Positions 37,850-50,000 of a stretch of DNA of 64,000 nucleotides are shown here, in pieces. Source of the DNA: Anastatus disparis (lineage: Eukaryota > Arthropoda > Insecta > Hymenoptera > Eupelmidae); NCBI GenBank assembly GCA_017163975.1, contig JAFFSR010000136.1:6693501-6757500 (forward strand), written 5' to 3'. The notes under the pieces were generated by a model that saw nothing but the letters and a program-made list of their open reading frames with translations, was not told where the DNA came from and searched no databases. Position 1 is the stretch's first letter, and every line of letters starts with the position of its first letter. A program made the translations under genes and the position numbers.

Positions 37850-39700
37850 CGGACGAAACAGAAAAAAATACAAAAAATCAGAATAATCAAATGCCTTGCT
37901 GAAATCAAATAACAACAGCAACGTCACGTAGCGTCTGTCCATATTGCGTCTAATGTCCTCAGTTATGTCCAGTTCGAAATCCAGTCTGATAAGGGTCCAG
38001 TAGCTGTCGCATAGACAAGTAATTGTAGAATTGATCATAGACTAGACGTTCAAGAACCTTGGACATAAAAGATGATAAAGAAATTGGCCTAATGTCACCA
38101 AAAGCTTGAGGAGAGGAGATTTTGTTTATTGTAGTAATCAGCGAGATCTTCCAGCATGAAGGAAATAAAGACTCACGCAATGAGTCGTTATGAATGCGAC
38201 ATAGGCTCAATGACCGGAAATGCCGCACGGACGAAAGATTGAGGAACAGCATCAAACCCTCTGGCCTGTGAAGCTGAATGACAAACAGCCATCCATACCT
38301 CTTCCAAAGTAACTGCATTAAACTTAAACATGGGTTTAAGTGGTTCATCCAGAGCAAGTGTATTCATGTAATCAGAAATGGAGGGGACCAGAGTATCAAA
38401 CGCAATGCCACCAAAATACCGATTCAAATCATTAATTGAAAAAGAATGTCGAGAGTCACTACTGCTGGAACATACGCCAAGGTTCTAGAGTTCTTTCCAG
38501 ATCTGTCTTGCGTCAGTAATCTTAGATAGTCTGTCGTGGTAATACAGTAATTTAGCTGATTCGATGCATGAATGAGCCCGATCTCTAGCATCTCTATAAC
38601 ATATAAGATCAGCACGCAGTCTAGTACGTTTGAAGCGTCTGTAAAGCCTATCTCTCTCAGAGATTAAGCGGTGATGCTCAGAGGTAAACCACGGACGATG
38701 ACTCTTGCTCTGTCGAACACGCCTAACAGGCACAAACCGTAAGATAGCCTCATTAAGATGAGTGTATAGACACCCAAGGCGAGCCAAAAGAGAAGAGTCA
38801 CCGCTACACATTGCATAATTTAGCGATCGAAAATAATCGAGCAGAGCAGTTTCATCAACCGCTTTATAATCACGATAAGTAAAATTATTAAGTTTAGGCC
38901 TAGAGAGAGACGACTTTACAGTCACAGCAATAAAGTCATGTCCGTCAATAAATGGTACATCAGTCTTCCAATAGTGAAGCAGTAAGTCATTGGCATCGAC
39001 AAGACACAAGTCGAGCCACGTATCAGAGGAATAAGTATGATGCGTAGGTCCATACGGCACAGAAAAAAGTGCATTTTCCTTAATAAGGCTCTTAAAGAAC
39101 ACAGAATCATCAGATTCAGAACACAAATTAGTGTTGAAATCTCCCAAAACTACCTTAGTACTATAATTGTGAATATGAGTGGTCAAATCAGGAATAAAGT
39201 CTGTGTTAGCCAAAAATGGAGCGAGAGGTGGTCTATAAACAACACCAACGAAAATGGGTGAAGCCAAGTCAGATGAGTTGACCTCACAGAAGAAATACTC
39301 AGGTAAACCAGGCTTACCACTCCAGCTTCCAGAGGATGAACAAAGACGCACAGAAGTGAGAGAGCAGTGTACAAATAAAGCAATACCACCTCCCCTGGTG
39401 TTACGATCCTGTCTATGAAGCACATACCCATCAAAAGCAATCAAAGAATCACAAACTATCTGGCCCAGTTTGGTCTTAGTAACAGCTATTACGTGGAAAT
39501 AAGGGCGAGAAGCCAAAAAGAGTCTAATCATCTCAATGAGCGCTCTAATAAAGTTGGCATTGAAATGACAAACTCCGAGACCATCTTTAGTAGTGAAATG
39601 ATCATGAATGACCGATGAAATAGTATTGTTTGAAGGAAGAAGTGTGTTAGAGTGAGAAGGAAGAGAGAATGAGCTTACACCAGTGTCAGATGTTAAGTGG
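37850..39700 (-). pseudogene. LINE ORF2: APE endonuclease plus truncated reverse transcriptase
   Basis: Non-LTR retrotransposon ORF2 in reverse orientation. The endonuclease domain is visible in order: TKTKL, GGGIALFV, VVYRPPL, LGDFNTNL, TWLDLCLVD and DGHDFIAV, the layout of apurinic-type endonucleases of CR1/Jockey-like LINEs. The longest intact piece is 348 codons (39531-38485); coding sequence continues in frame upstream to about 39700 without an obvious ATG. A TAG interrupts at 38485-38487. A frame change near 38190 leads into RT motifs (WKISLITTINK, DIRPISLSSFMSKVLERL, then LFDFSKAFD after another shift). Similarity ends near 37860, before the catalytic YxDD box. This is a dead copy. Confidence 0.85.
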
Positions 39701-40888
39701 CTGCATCGCTGTTGGCTGATACCAATGAGAGTTTCACTAAAAAAGCATCCAAGTCGTCATCCGATGCAATACGAATGGCTGCATCCTCCTTCTTCCTTCT
39801 GACGAAGATCTTACCATCACGTACAAATGTGAGAAAGTTGTACCTCTTATCTTTGGCCTTTCTGAGCACTCTCAACTTCAGTTGGTGCGATGAGTGTGGC
39901 AGATATTCATTGATGTTGATCAAGAAAGGAGTAAGTGTTTCCACAGATATAATTCCATGCAGAAGGCCATTCCTGATCTTTGAGGTATGAAGGCTACCCA
40001 TCTTGATTTTTGCTCCAATAACAGATCTCGCCAACGAGGCACTCTTCATGGTGACGAGCAACGGCGTTGTAAGCAGCGGAGGATTGAGATGTTGTTGCAG
40101 GAGCAGTACTATCATCAGTACTACGAGCTGTACCAGGTCGCGACAAAGGTCGAACCGAAACAATGTCGTTGAGAGCAAAACCAGAATTAAGAGAAGCCAA
40201 TACAGCAAAGAAACCGCTCTTCAGGTCATTAAATTCATTAGGAATCAAGCCTCCAAACACCAAGTCTGATGCACGCTCAAGACGCTGCTGGCCAGCTGCT
40301 AAAACATCACATTGTTGCCGTAAAGATTTATTGAGCTTGTCTAATTCCTGTAGTTTAGCAGCCATGGGGTCAGATAATGCCTGATCAGGCACAACAGAGC
40401 GAGATTCCTCCACCTTCGCCTTAAGCTCCTGATAATCCTGACAAACCTTGTCAAGTCTTGCCTCAATTGCTCCACAACGTTCCTCACATGCCACAGCAAT
40501 ACCATCCACTCGTGTCTCCAAACTTGTAAATCTCCCATCCAGTGTTAATAGTGAATGCTAATATTGTTGATCTTAGTATCCATAGCATCCAGCTTATCTA
40601 ATTTCTCCATCTTCTTCAATATAGAAGACAAAAGTTCATTTGTTTGTAGCGCCGGTAGTGTCGGAGTTGGAGTACGCGACACAGACAGAAAAGCTGAGAC
40701 ATCACTTATAGAACCCACAGAACTAGAACGTGATCGATTGCAATCAGGATTTGCAGCTGCTATGCAAAAATTACATACCTTCATTTGTTGGTCGTTATTA
40801 TCTCTGACTATGAGCAGTTTAGTACAAGAGCTGTGATAGGTCTTACCACAGCGACCACAAAGCTGAGGCTTAGATGCAGCACTAAAGT

Positions 40889-40893
<5 letters not shown>
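39693..40893 (-). pseudogene. LINE ORF1 with PHD-type zinc finger
   Basis: ORF1 lies just upstream of ORF2. It begins with a Cys/His cluster (CGRCGKTYHSSC then CNFC) of PHD-finger type, as in ORF1 of CR1-like elements. This is followed by a Ser/Pro linker, a coiled-coil-like stretch (DKVCQDYQELKAKVEESRS) and a C-terminal basic domain (RYNFLTFVRDGKIFVRRK) of the sort found in nucleic-acid-binding ORF1 proteins. The frame breaks near 40530 and again near 40045. The 5' end abuts a (GA)n tract with no start codon or 5' UTR, so the element is 5'-truncated. ORF1 ends TAA at 39693, overlapping the upstream part of ORF2 in another frame. Confidence 0.75.
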
Positions 40894-40920
<27 letters not shown>

Positions 40921-40921
40921 T
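40892..40921. repeat. (GA)n microsatellite at LINE-LINE junction
   Basis: Pure GA dinucleotide run of about 28 bases, forming the 3' tail of the upstream LINE and the edge of the downstream one. Confidence 0.9.
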
Positions 40922-41600
40922 TGATTGATAAAATTTATTGGGTCTTGGGGTTAAAACCCTGTTTGGCACTAATATGAGCATACAACGCCATGTACAATAT
41001 ATAAATATTTTTATAATGTAACAATATATGAAAAGTACATAATAGAATGTGTATTAAAAATAAACAAAAAACATAATAGTTAATTAAATTGACAATATTT
41101 CCAAAAGAAAAATAAGTAAGTAAGTAGGTAAGTACGTAAATCGTCTGCATATGGCTGATTTTTTATTCTTGTTACATACTATAATATGCTAATGAAAAAT
41201 CCGGCCAGCTACATGGTCATATATAGTGACTGCAATAGTTTTCAGCCAGCATTCAACTCACGCTGCCACGATTCACATTCATTCGATAAAAGCCTTTCAT
41301 ACAAGTTCCTTTTGAAGGAAACGGAGTTCTCTGAAAAGAAACCCTCCAATGAAAAAAGCTCCTTATTAAAATAAGTAGCTGATGAATAAGCAAAGGAGTT
41401 CTGAAGCGCAGCAGTACGAACATTGGGACATGTAAAAAGTATAGGTGAAAGCCTAGAGGATGAACGAACTGATAGATTGATATGCTGCCTAAGAAGTATG
41501 ATGCTAAGTATTGAGGGCTACCATGTGCAACAATGTTATAAGCCAACGAAATCTTTAAGTAGAGTCGTCTGTTTTGAACAGAGAGCCAACGATAATTCAG
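40894..41600 (-). mobile_element. 3' end of a second LINE
   Basis: Read leftward, the C-terminal tail of a LINE ORF2 is seen at about 41480-41190 (SVRSSSRLSPILFTCPNVRT, then QNSFAYSSATYFNKELFSLE), resembling the region after the RT domain where WNSLP-like motifs occur. A 3' UTR follows ending CCCAATAAATTTTATCAATC and a (TC)n tail at 40894-40920. The tail touches the truncated ORF1 of the next element, giving a head-to-tail pair in the same orientation. Several stops break the frame. Confidence 0.65.
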
Positions 41601-42622
41601 TCGAAATGGCGTTACTCTACTATATTATATTATATTATTATAAATTTTAGAAGATAATTCTGGATACATAAACATGAATATAGCCCAAATTTTAAACTCC
41701 AACTTTTAAGCTCAATATTTCCCTTTTTACCGGTAATTAATAAAATTCACTAAATAAGTTATGAGATTTTCAAACACTTATTGTTCTTTAGTAATAAAAG
41801 CTAGGAACTTAAAACTTTTTTTGAATGAAAGCTGGAACTGTAAATTCAATTTAAAACTTCACATTCTTTTAGTACTTTTATTAGTTAAAAAAAAAATTTA
41901 TTATTTTTTTCTTTGTCTATTTTCTTAGAATAGCAAAAAAAAAACAAAAATTTACGATGTTCTAATTTTTTACATGCAATTTTCTGACGTGATTAATTCT
42001 TTTTATTCAATTTAGATTATTTTCTTTTAAGATTTAATAGATCAAACATCCTGCAAGTAGGATTAAAGTATTTAGCTCTAATCTGCATGTTGCAAAGATT
42101 GAGATTTATAATAATATAATATAATATAATATAATATAAATTTATATAATAGTAACCAAGTTGACAAATTATATAAATTTAGCCAAAAGCTGCGAATATT
42201 CACTCTTACACTGGTAGTCGAACAGTAGTATATCTCTTGAATCAAGTTCAAATTGTAAGTTTTTTTCATGATGACTATAGTAAAAGCTTATTAGATATTG
42301 AGACTACAATAAGTGCTAAAAAAAATTTTAAAAGCATGATATGTAACAACGAACATTTTAAAAATTACTTATCTATCCATCAGCTGTAAGAAAGTAATTT
42401 TTATAATTCACGAAACGAGACAGGTAAATGTTATTTCGCTGTTTTTATATTTGTATTTTTATATTTTTATGAAAAATATAAAAAAAATCTATACAAATAA
42501 AAATTTTAAATCGTATATTTTCAATAAATATAACATCATAAAAATGACCAATAGAGTATTTTTAAATTATATTCTAATTTAAAAAGAAAATAAATCTAAT
42601 GAATAATTCACTTTTATTGCAG
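41601..42622. other. AT-rich intergenic DNA
   Basis: No gene. (TATTA)n-type runs occur at 41623-41640 and 42108-42137. If the homeobox remnant ever had upstream exons here, I cannot see them. Confidence 0.5.
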
Positions 42623-43380
42623 GAACTAAAAAAATTAAAATTCGACAGCCCCGAATTACTTTTACAAACGAACAGTTAGTGAAACTAGAAAATGCATTTA
42701 AGAATTGAATATATCCTTGCAAACTCGAATGTTTACGACTAGCAGAGGAACTTAATCTTCCAGCAGGTAAATTTATGTTTGGTTTAGTAATCGTCGAGCA
42801 AAAATTAGAAACCAAAAAAAATTATTCCATATTTTACCAACAAATCAAACTACCTCGTCGAATCATTCATACAGCCAAGGTAACTACGCGAATACGCAGC
42901 ATACTTCATCACTGCAGCAGCAACTTCATTTCCGTAGTCAAGATTTGGTGATTTTAGAACGATTAACTTTTGAGCTTCTAAATAACGATCAAAATGAGCC
43001 ATCAAATAACGGCTATAATAATCGAAAAAATACTCAAATGTCTAATCAAATATTACATGAAGGACCTAACAGGTAAATATTAATCTATTTCATATGCATT
43101 TTTTTAATTAAAATAAATATTCAAGACTCATAACTATAGAACCGTAAAATTAACGTATTATTAAATTTTCTTTTACAGTATTGTAGAGCCGAGAACTATA
43201 GGCAGTTATGAAGTCACAACACTGACCAACCAACAAGACAATTACAATGCGCAAACAATTCAACAATATGAGCTGCAACAGCCGCAATACCATAACAATA
43301 GCAATAATTACTTTGACAATTGCATCGACAATGGTATCGACATTAATATGAGCAGCAACAATTTTCCAAATACATGTTAA
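42623..43380 (+). pseudogene. Paired-class homeobox gene remnant (two exons)
   Basis: Exon 42623-43072 follows a good acceptor (TTTTATTGCAG) and encodes a homeodomain: RITFTNEQLVKLENAFKN, then IYPCKLECLRLAEELNLP, then WFSNRRAKIRNQ of the recognition helix. Ser at position 50 of helix 3 is typical of Pax-type paired homeodomains. A TGA at 42706-42708 replaces the residue before IYP. A one-base loss near 42768-42779 shifts the frame just before WFSNRR and exposes a TAA. Downstream comes a Gln/Asn-rich tail, a GTAAAT donor at 43073, a 106-base intron, and exon 43179-43380 ending TAA. The frame after the shift splices in phase into exon 2. No paired domain is found in the window. A transcription-factor pseudogene is likely. 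Confidence 0.65.
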
Positions 43381-43445
43381 CATTGTATTAAAAGTTAAGA
43401 CGAGACTTTTTATTGAAATGAAATTTTTTTGATGAAATTTTTTCT

Positions 43446-43752
43446 ACACGTATTTTAAATAACTCCTCGAAGATCGAAGAGCTCCTACGACCTCGAGTGT
43501 CTGGCTTCTTATATCTAATGTCTTCGAAATTGGTGTAAGGTATGACAAAACTTAGAAGAACGCCACCTAGTGATTTAAAATCGCTTTTGATGATCGATTA
43601 TGTTGGTTTGACTTTAAGTCACTAGGTGGCGTTTTTCATCCCTTAGTTTGTCATCCCTTATACAAATTTCGAAGACACATTAGATATAAGAAGCCAGACC
43701 CTCTGGGTTATAGAAGCTCTTCGATCTTCGAGGAGTTATTAAAAATACGTGT
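43446..43752. mobile_element. Foldback element C
   Basis: Arms of about 130 bp, outermost ACACGTATTTT and complement, include AACTCCTCGAAGATCGAAGAG, TCTGGCTTCTTATATCTAAT and a conserved CGCCACCTAGTGA block near the centre. It has no coding content and is non-autonomous. Confidence 0.8.
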
Positions 43753-43842
43753 GAAATAAACGTATTTTTGTCAATAGAGTCGGAATAAAGTATTATAAAT
43801 ACTCCTTATAAGACATTTTTATTGTAATAAAAATAAAAACCA

Positions 43843-43889
43843 GGTGTGGCAGTCGTCGAGACTGGCCGACAGAAGTTAATACTTCTTTT
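43843..43889 (+). ncRNA. Two-hairpin motif, copy 1
   Basis: GGCAGTC-GTCGA-GACTG(G)CC forms a 7-bp stem with one bulged G. After GACAG the sequence GAAGT-TAAT-ACTTC forms a second 5-bp stem. The same two stems, with different loops, recur at 45131. It may be the 3' recognition end of a retroposon or a small structured RNA; the class is not recognised. Confidence 0.4.
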
Positions 43890-43959
43890 GGTTTAGTGAC
43901 AGTCTTGCTTCTCATAGAATGAACAATTTTCCGTCACGCTTTGTTTAATGTATTTTGTA

Positions 43960-44266
43960 TTAAGGAGATATAAAACGGACACTACACCTGTACTTATAGA
44001 TATTAGCTTCCTTTCCATTTTATTTCCATTTCATTATCTTTTAAGATATTTGGATTCCTGTACAAAATTGAAAAATTTTAATAAATAATTTTGGAACCCA
44101 AAATTCTTAATAAGTAATGAATGAATTTATTTAAAAATTTAACCGAATAATCTTCATGGTACATACTACAAACTAATGCATTTTTTTATTGAAAATTTTA
44201 CAATAAAATGTAAAGATAGTGAATATTTATGAGTACAGGCGTCGTGTCCATTTTACATCCCCTTAA
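43960..44266. mobile_element. Foldback element D
   Basis: Arms of about 38 bp (43960-43999, 44229-44266) include GGACACTACACCTGTACTTA and its imperfect complement. The interior is AT-rich and non-coding. Confidence 0.65.
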
Positions 44267-45130
44267 ATAAATATGAATACACACAACAAATTATCAACTC
44301 ATGATGTAGAATAATGGTAGTTCTGGGTAAAGAGAAGGCCCATTAAAAACATTTGCAACTTACTTAGCTACTCAGAAGCATACAGAAATTCTTGAAATAA
44401 TAAGCATATAATGATAATAAATATAAAAACAATTAATTTATTAAAATTTTTTAATGATTTATGATAATTATTATATTCAATATGGGAATTACATATTATA
44501 ATAATCTTTTTTATGCAAATTTAAAACTTAACTCAATAATAGCCAAAAATATAATTAATATTTTTTTTCATAGCTCTTTAAAAATATTAAAAAAATGCGC
44601 AGTGCGTATGTGAATTATAATTGCAGTTCTAAACTACAGTTAAGTCGATGTTTTTCTTGAAACTTTAAATCGAGCACTGAATATAAATCATTTGAAAATT
44701 AATAATTTTACTGTAAGCATGTTAAAATATTAGAATTTAGCTTTTTAGTATATCTACCAGCAATTCCAATTAATCAATGACGGAAAATATTCGTAAGACT
44801 ATTCTACACTTTAAGTCTAAGCAGCGTGATGACATGGCTTTTATTTGTAAACTTATTCGAGATTTGCCTACGTTTCCCTACAGACAACTAACCTCAGACC
44901 GTCAAAAATTCAGAAAAAAAAATTTAGATGAAAAGCGCTTATTCAAATAGTATTATCTCTGGTTCTACTTGACATACAAAATAAATAAAAAAAAGTAATA
45001 AAATTTTATTCTATTAATATCCTAATTTAAAATTTGTGAGAATTTCAAATTAAAAAAACATTTTTTAATTGTATATTTTTTAATAATTACTAAAAAATTT
45101 AAACGGAAATGGATAGAAATTAAAAAAACT
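44267..45130 (+). other. Intergenic DNA with a 57-codon ORF
   Basis: Mostly AT-rich. An ATG frame at 44777-44950 encodes a 57-residue basic peptide (MTENIRKTILHFKSKQRDD...) in locally coding-like composition. It has no recognised domain and could be a remnant of the element carrying the flanking two-hairpin motifs. Confidence 0.3.
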
Positions 45131-45175
45131 GGTGTGGCAGTCTTTGGGACTGGCCGACAGAAGTGAAACTTCTTT
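45131..45175 (+). ncRNA. Two-hairpin motif, copy 2
   Basis: The stems of the 43843 copy are conserved exactly (GGCAGTC/GACTGGCC and GAAGT/ACTTC), while the loops differ (TTTGG for GTCGA; GAA for TAAT). Keeping stems while loops change points to a folded RNA. Confidence 0.4.
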
Positions 45176-46615
45176 ACGAAATCATAGAACTCGTAAATGT
45201 TTATTTAAGTTTTATCACTGTTTCATTTAATTTTAAAATAATTTTAAAATTAAATAATTATAAAATTAAATAAAACTAAATTAAAATAATTTAGTTTATT
45301 CAAAGAATTAATTTTTTTTAATTTCAAATCAGATAGTGTATGAAATTTTTGTTAATAATATTTATTTTACAAAAATACAATAATAGTTTAATTTTCTTCA
45401 CAATTATCAAAACTATTATCATTTGTAGCAAGAGTAATGTTTGAAATGTTTGGTTTATGATAACGTAAATAAGAAACGTTTGCTTGCACGTGCACGTTTA
45501 AACAATGTAGGGAAGAGAGGGGTTTACCATCGAACATTATAGAGAAAGAAAGAAAAAGAGAAAACGCGCGCTATTGCTTTCTTTATTTATTCAGATTCAG
45601 ATATTTGTATCGCACATATAGTATGCATACTATATCTGTGCGTTTGACATCAAGTCAGTCCCGAGAATTTTTTTTTATACGTATTTAATACCTTGATTTG
45701 CATATAGGAAGCGCGGACGCTCCACCTATATATATACACTTCCGTTTCATTAGTTCCGTTGCATGTACCGTCATGAAATCAATTCACTCCCGTATAATTT
45801 TTTTTATATGTCTCTTATGGGAAGTGTATACCGTCGGTAAAGAAGTTTCACTTCAAAAATAAAAAATTCAACTATGATTTTTTTTTTGTTGTGATGCTTT
45901 TTAATAAAGTTATAAACAATTGAAACATCAAAAGTGAAAATTTGATTAACAATTACGTTTGACATATTATTATATATGTGATCATCATTTTCCTAGAAAT
46001 AAATTTTAGTTTGTTAAAGAAATTTGAAAAAAAAAATATTTGAATTATTTGAATAATTTTGATTTGAATTTGATTGTTTACATGCTTAACAATATATACA
46101 ATCACTTGTAACTTTATTAAAAGTCTCGAAAACAGAAAAAACATCTGTAATGAATATTAGATTTTGAAGATTCTTTCGGTTACCGTTTGAATTTTTACCT
46201 AATCATTAATTTAAAAAAATAAATAAAAACTTAGTATTTTGTATCTAATTTAATTTGTTTTTATTGTGCGTATTTGCTTGCTATAGTCTCTCTCTCTCTT
46301 TCTCAAATCAGGCTTGAATATACATTGTTTGGTATAGTATAGTGTTCCCTCTCTCTTTTATTCTTATAACTAAGTCGTATGTGCGCGCACAGATAGGGTT
46401 ACACGTACACAACACATTAAAATGTAACGTGACGGCAACTTAGATTTTTATCCCCAGCAAATTTTCGAGGCGTGCCAAAAGAAGTATTAACTTTAAAAAT
46501 TAATTTCAAGAAAAAGTATTATATATAATAATAATATTTGTATCATAGTAAGTTTAATAAAAATGATTTCATAAATATTAAATATACTTCTCTTCTTTAT
46601 CAAAGAACTCGAAAT
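45176..46615. other. Intergenic DNA
   Basis: No gene. A near-perfect palindrome at 45611-45644 is centred on TATAGTATGCATACTATA. GA-rich and CT-rich tracts occur at 45540-45570 and 46290-46360. Confidence 0.5.
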
Positions 46616-47031
46616 TGTTGTGAATATGTAGAAATACACATACACGTTAAAAACGTTATTAGGGCTAATAGCGCCACCTAACCTTTTTATATAAACTAAT
46701 AACTTATAACTAAAGTTCAGTTGTCGTTAGACTGTCGTCTGAGTTGCGTTCTCGTAGCAACAACTCGTACTTTTCACACTGTAGTTACTATAATAATAAA
46801 CTTATAATAAAAACAATATTGTTTGAACTGTGTGTCCACCTTCTTTATTTGTTCAATAAACACTTCATAATAAGAGGTTATGAACCAAAACTCGTGTTAA
46901 ATAAATAAAAGAAAAAATTAAGTGTTTAAAATTGAGACTTATAACGGAACAAAGATGGAAAGTGAAATTATAAAAATTTGCTTAAACTGTTAGTCCACCT
47001 TCTTTATTTGTTCAATAAACACATCATAACA
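46616..47031 (+). mobile_element. Copia-like LTR element, internally deleted
   Basis: The LTR probably begins TGTTGTG at 46616. It has TTTTTATATAAAC near 46685, a CAGTTGTCGTTAGACTG start-site region, AATAAA signals, and ends at about 46873. GGTTATGAACC at 46876-46886 resembles the Copia primer-binding site that pairs with the interior of initiator tRNA-Met. A gag-like start (ATG 46955, MESEIIKICLNC) stops after 12 codons at TAG, where the LTR end recurs: 30 bases at 46834 are repeated exactly at 46993, ending CATAACA. So almost the whole interior and most of the 3' LTR are lost. Confidence 0.55.
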
Positions 47032-47036
47032 ACATA

Positions 47037-47063
47037 AGTTGTGGTTTGGTATCCCAAACCACA
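47037..47063. repeat. Perfect 11-bp hairpin
   Basis: TTGTGGTTTGG-TATCC-AAACCACAA-type fold with an 11-bp stem, between the Copia-like tail and the Helitron C-terminus. Helitron 3' ends often carry a hairpin, but no CTRR terminus follows in the expected place. Confidence 0.55.
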
Positions 47064-47094
47064 ATTCACACGGTCGAAATCCGAAAAAAACCTT

Positions 47095-50000
47095 CTAACA
47101 CTTCATAACGTACAATTGTCCGTGATTAAAAACGTCTCTTCGTAAATCAATAATTATACTATCAAATGTTTGTCCTTGAGATTTATTAATCGTCATAGCA
47201 AAAGCTAATTTAATTGGGAATTGTCTTCTTTTAAATGTAAAAGGATATTCATTTTCACAGTATAATGTAATACGGTTTAGAAAAACAATATCTCCTGCCT
47301 TATCACCTGTTAATATTTTACATTTTAACAAATGATTAGAAAATTCTAGAATTTGCAATCTTGTGCCATTGCATAATCCTTCATTAATACTTATATTTCT
47401 TATAAGCATTACAATACAATTCTCTCTTAAACGTAATTTATATGGTGCTAAACTGGAAGGATTCAAAGAATTTAAATATTCTGGAAGAAGTATGTCATCT
47501 AATTCATCGTTATTGCAATTTTCAGTACTATCAATAGCTGTATATACGTGTTCACTGGATAAGTTTAATAAATTAGTTACTTGTTCATTTATTTCATCTA
47601 CATCGATATTTCGAGCAGAGAGGATTGCACATTTGCTCATATCGTTAAATCGTTCTTCTTTAATTAAATTTCCGAAAATATGCTGTGCTATGTTAATATT
47701 TGGTTCAAGTATACAATGTTCAGGAAGAGTTAAATTGTCATGTTGATCATTTAATGTTCCATCTCCAACTTTTAATAAAAAGTTTGCAAAATCAATTTCA
47801 TTTGTTAAAACTCTCATATTAATTGTAAGATAATATTTGTTAAAATATTTCCATAATTCACTATATTTAATACAAAGATTTAATGTTTCACTTCGCGTTC
47901 CACGAATTTTTATAGGCAGAAGTTGCCTAAAATCTCCTCCTAATACAATAATTTTTCCCCCGAATGGTAAATCGTTATTCATAATATGTTGCAGTGTCTT
48001 ATTCACTATTTCTAATGCATATCTTGGAGCCATGGGAGCTTCATCCCAAATAAAAACTTTTACTTTTTTTAAGAAAAGACCTTCCTTAGATTGTATTTTG
48101 ATATTTGATGATGAATCGTGAAACATAGGTACTGGTAAACCAAACGTCTTATGTACGGTTTTTCCTTTTGAAAGTAAAGTTGCTGCGATTCCAGTGAATG
48201 CCATTGAACATATTTCAATATTTTTCGAAATTAATAAACAATACAGCGTTTTATAAATAAAAGTTTTTCCAGATCCTCCTGGACCATCGATATATACACA
48301 ATTATTTCCTTTATATTGGTCAGTAGTAACTACATCAATAACTGAATCAACTATTACTTTTTGTTGTTGATTTAATCGATTGTACATTTGCTCGCCAAGT
48401 TCTGTCATTTGCTCAACTGGTAAACTTTCACTTTCTAACACAGCATAGTCTTGAACACGTTGCTCCATATTTGGAAAATCAGCCAATGATCTTCTTTCAT
48501 TATTTAACAAACTACTTATATGTGAATAAGCGATTTGATTACTTACATTTATATCATGTGTTCTTGCAAAATCTTCAGACATTGCATCTTTAAATTTATC
48601 CCATAATTCTTCAGGATGAAGTGGTTGACAATGTATTAAAATTCGAACGAATAATTGACGAAGTCGTATAGGCATCATCCATACCGTTGCTTCTTGCATA
48701 GCAGCAATCCATTCTTGATCATCTGCTATAAGTCCTAATGCTAAACATGCAGCAGAAAAAGTTGGTTGTATTTCACCATCCACTGTTTTTAATGAATCAA
48801 AATCAATAGCACCTTTTACATGCAATAACAACAATCGTAAATGAAAAAGTTCGTATTGAGTTGGACTAACAGAATACATCCGACCAATGCAATTAAAATG
48901 TTTTTTTCGAACTGTCCATTCTGAAACTGTAACACCATCAATTTTTTTTTTTTTTTATATACATAATGAAGTGGAATATCTTTGTAAAAATATCTCCTTG
49001 CTTCTTCATTATTTAGATTTAATTTAAAATAATCAATTAACATGCTGCTTGATTGATTTAAATTTTCTGTGTTAATTATTACATCGTTTGAAATTATTAC
49101 AGATTGTTCATTTGGTAAATGTATTGGTAATCGTATAATAGAATGGCTTTTATCTTGTAACGGCTTACTTAAAATTCGATAACAGGCTTCAACAGGTCCA
49201 ACATATCGAGTTTCTATGAAATCCTTAATTTCATCATGATTTATACTCCTTTCACTTGATTCTCCTATTGTTACTGTCGCAGCATCATGTCCTTTATAAA
49301 TGTACTTATATATATACTTAACGGATCGAATAGATGAAACTGTCTCTACATTTATATGACAATTAAAAATTTGTATTAAGGTTGGACAATATGGTACAAC
49401 CCATTGATTATCCACTACATAACCATTTGGTAACTTATAAGTTACTCCAGTCTCTTTTCTGCGGTATTCAGGATAACCATTTTCATCCATTTTTGTTTCA
49501 CGTTGAAATAGTTTAGGAAAATTTTTAGAGCATTTACCATTTTTCATACACCAATCTCCACATGGTCCATGTATCATATTTTTCAAAACAATATCTTGTA
49601 ATTGAGAGTTCTCAGCACCGGGAATTTCAGCTGAAATAAATTTGTCTACGATTTCAGGTGTTGTCATTTTATATCCGTGTGCTAAAGTAACTAACAAATG
49701 CATATGAGGTAAACCTCTTTTTTGAAATTCTATAACGTAAACATAAGCAGCAACCGCTCCAAAAAAGTTTTTTTTAACAATCAAATCAAGTAACCGATCT
49801 TTTTTTAAATGAAATATTCGTGCTACGATATCAGGTCTATCAGAAGGTTGCTGATTAGCTAGCAAATTTTCTTGAATTTCTGGCCATTTTGGGTTACATG
49901 TCATAGTAAGAAAAATATCTGGCTTTCCTTTATTATTGATTAAAGCCATTGCATCCTGATAGCATTGCTGCATATGACGCGGTGAACCAATAAAAGTAGA

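Noticed and set aside
47037..47063. Helitron 3' terminus
   Set aside because: A hairpin is present but no CTRR end follows, and the Copia-like tail begins there.
47363..48121. Plus-strand ORFs of 127 and 94 codons
   Set aside because: They are antisense shadows of the Helitron helicase frame.
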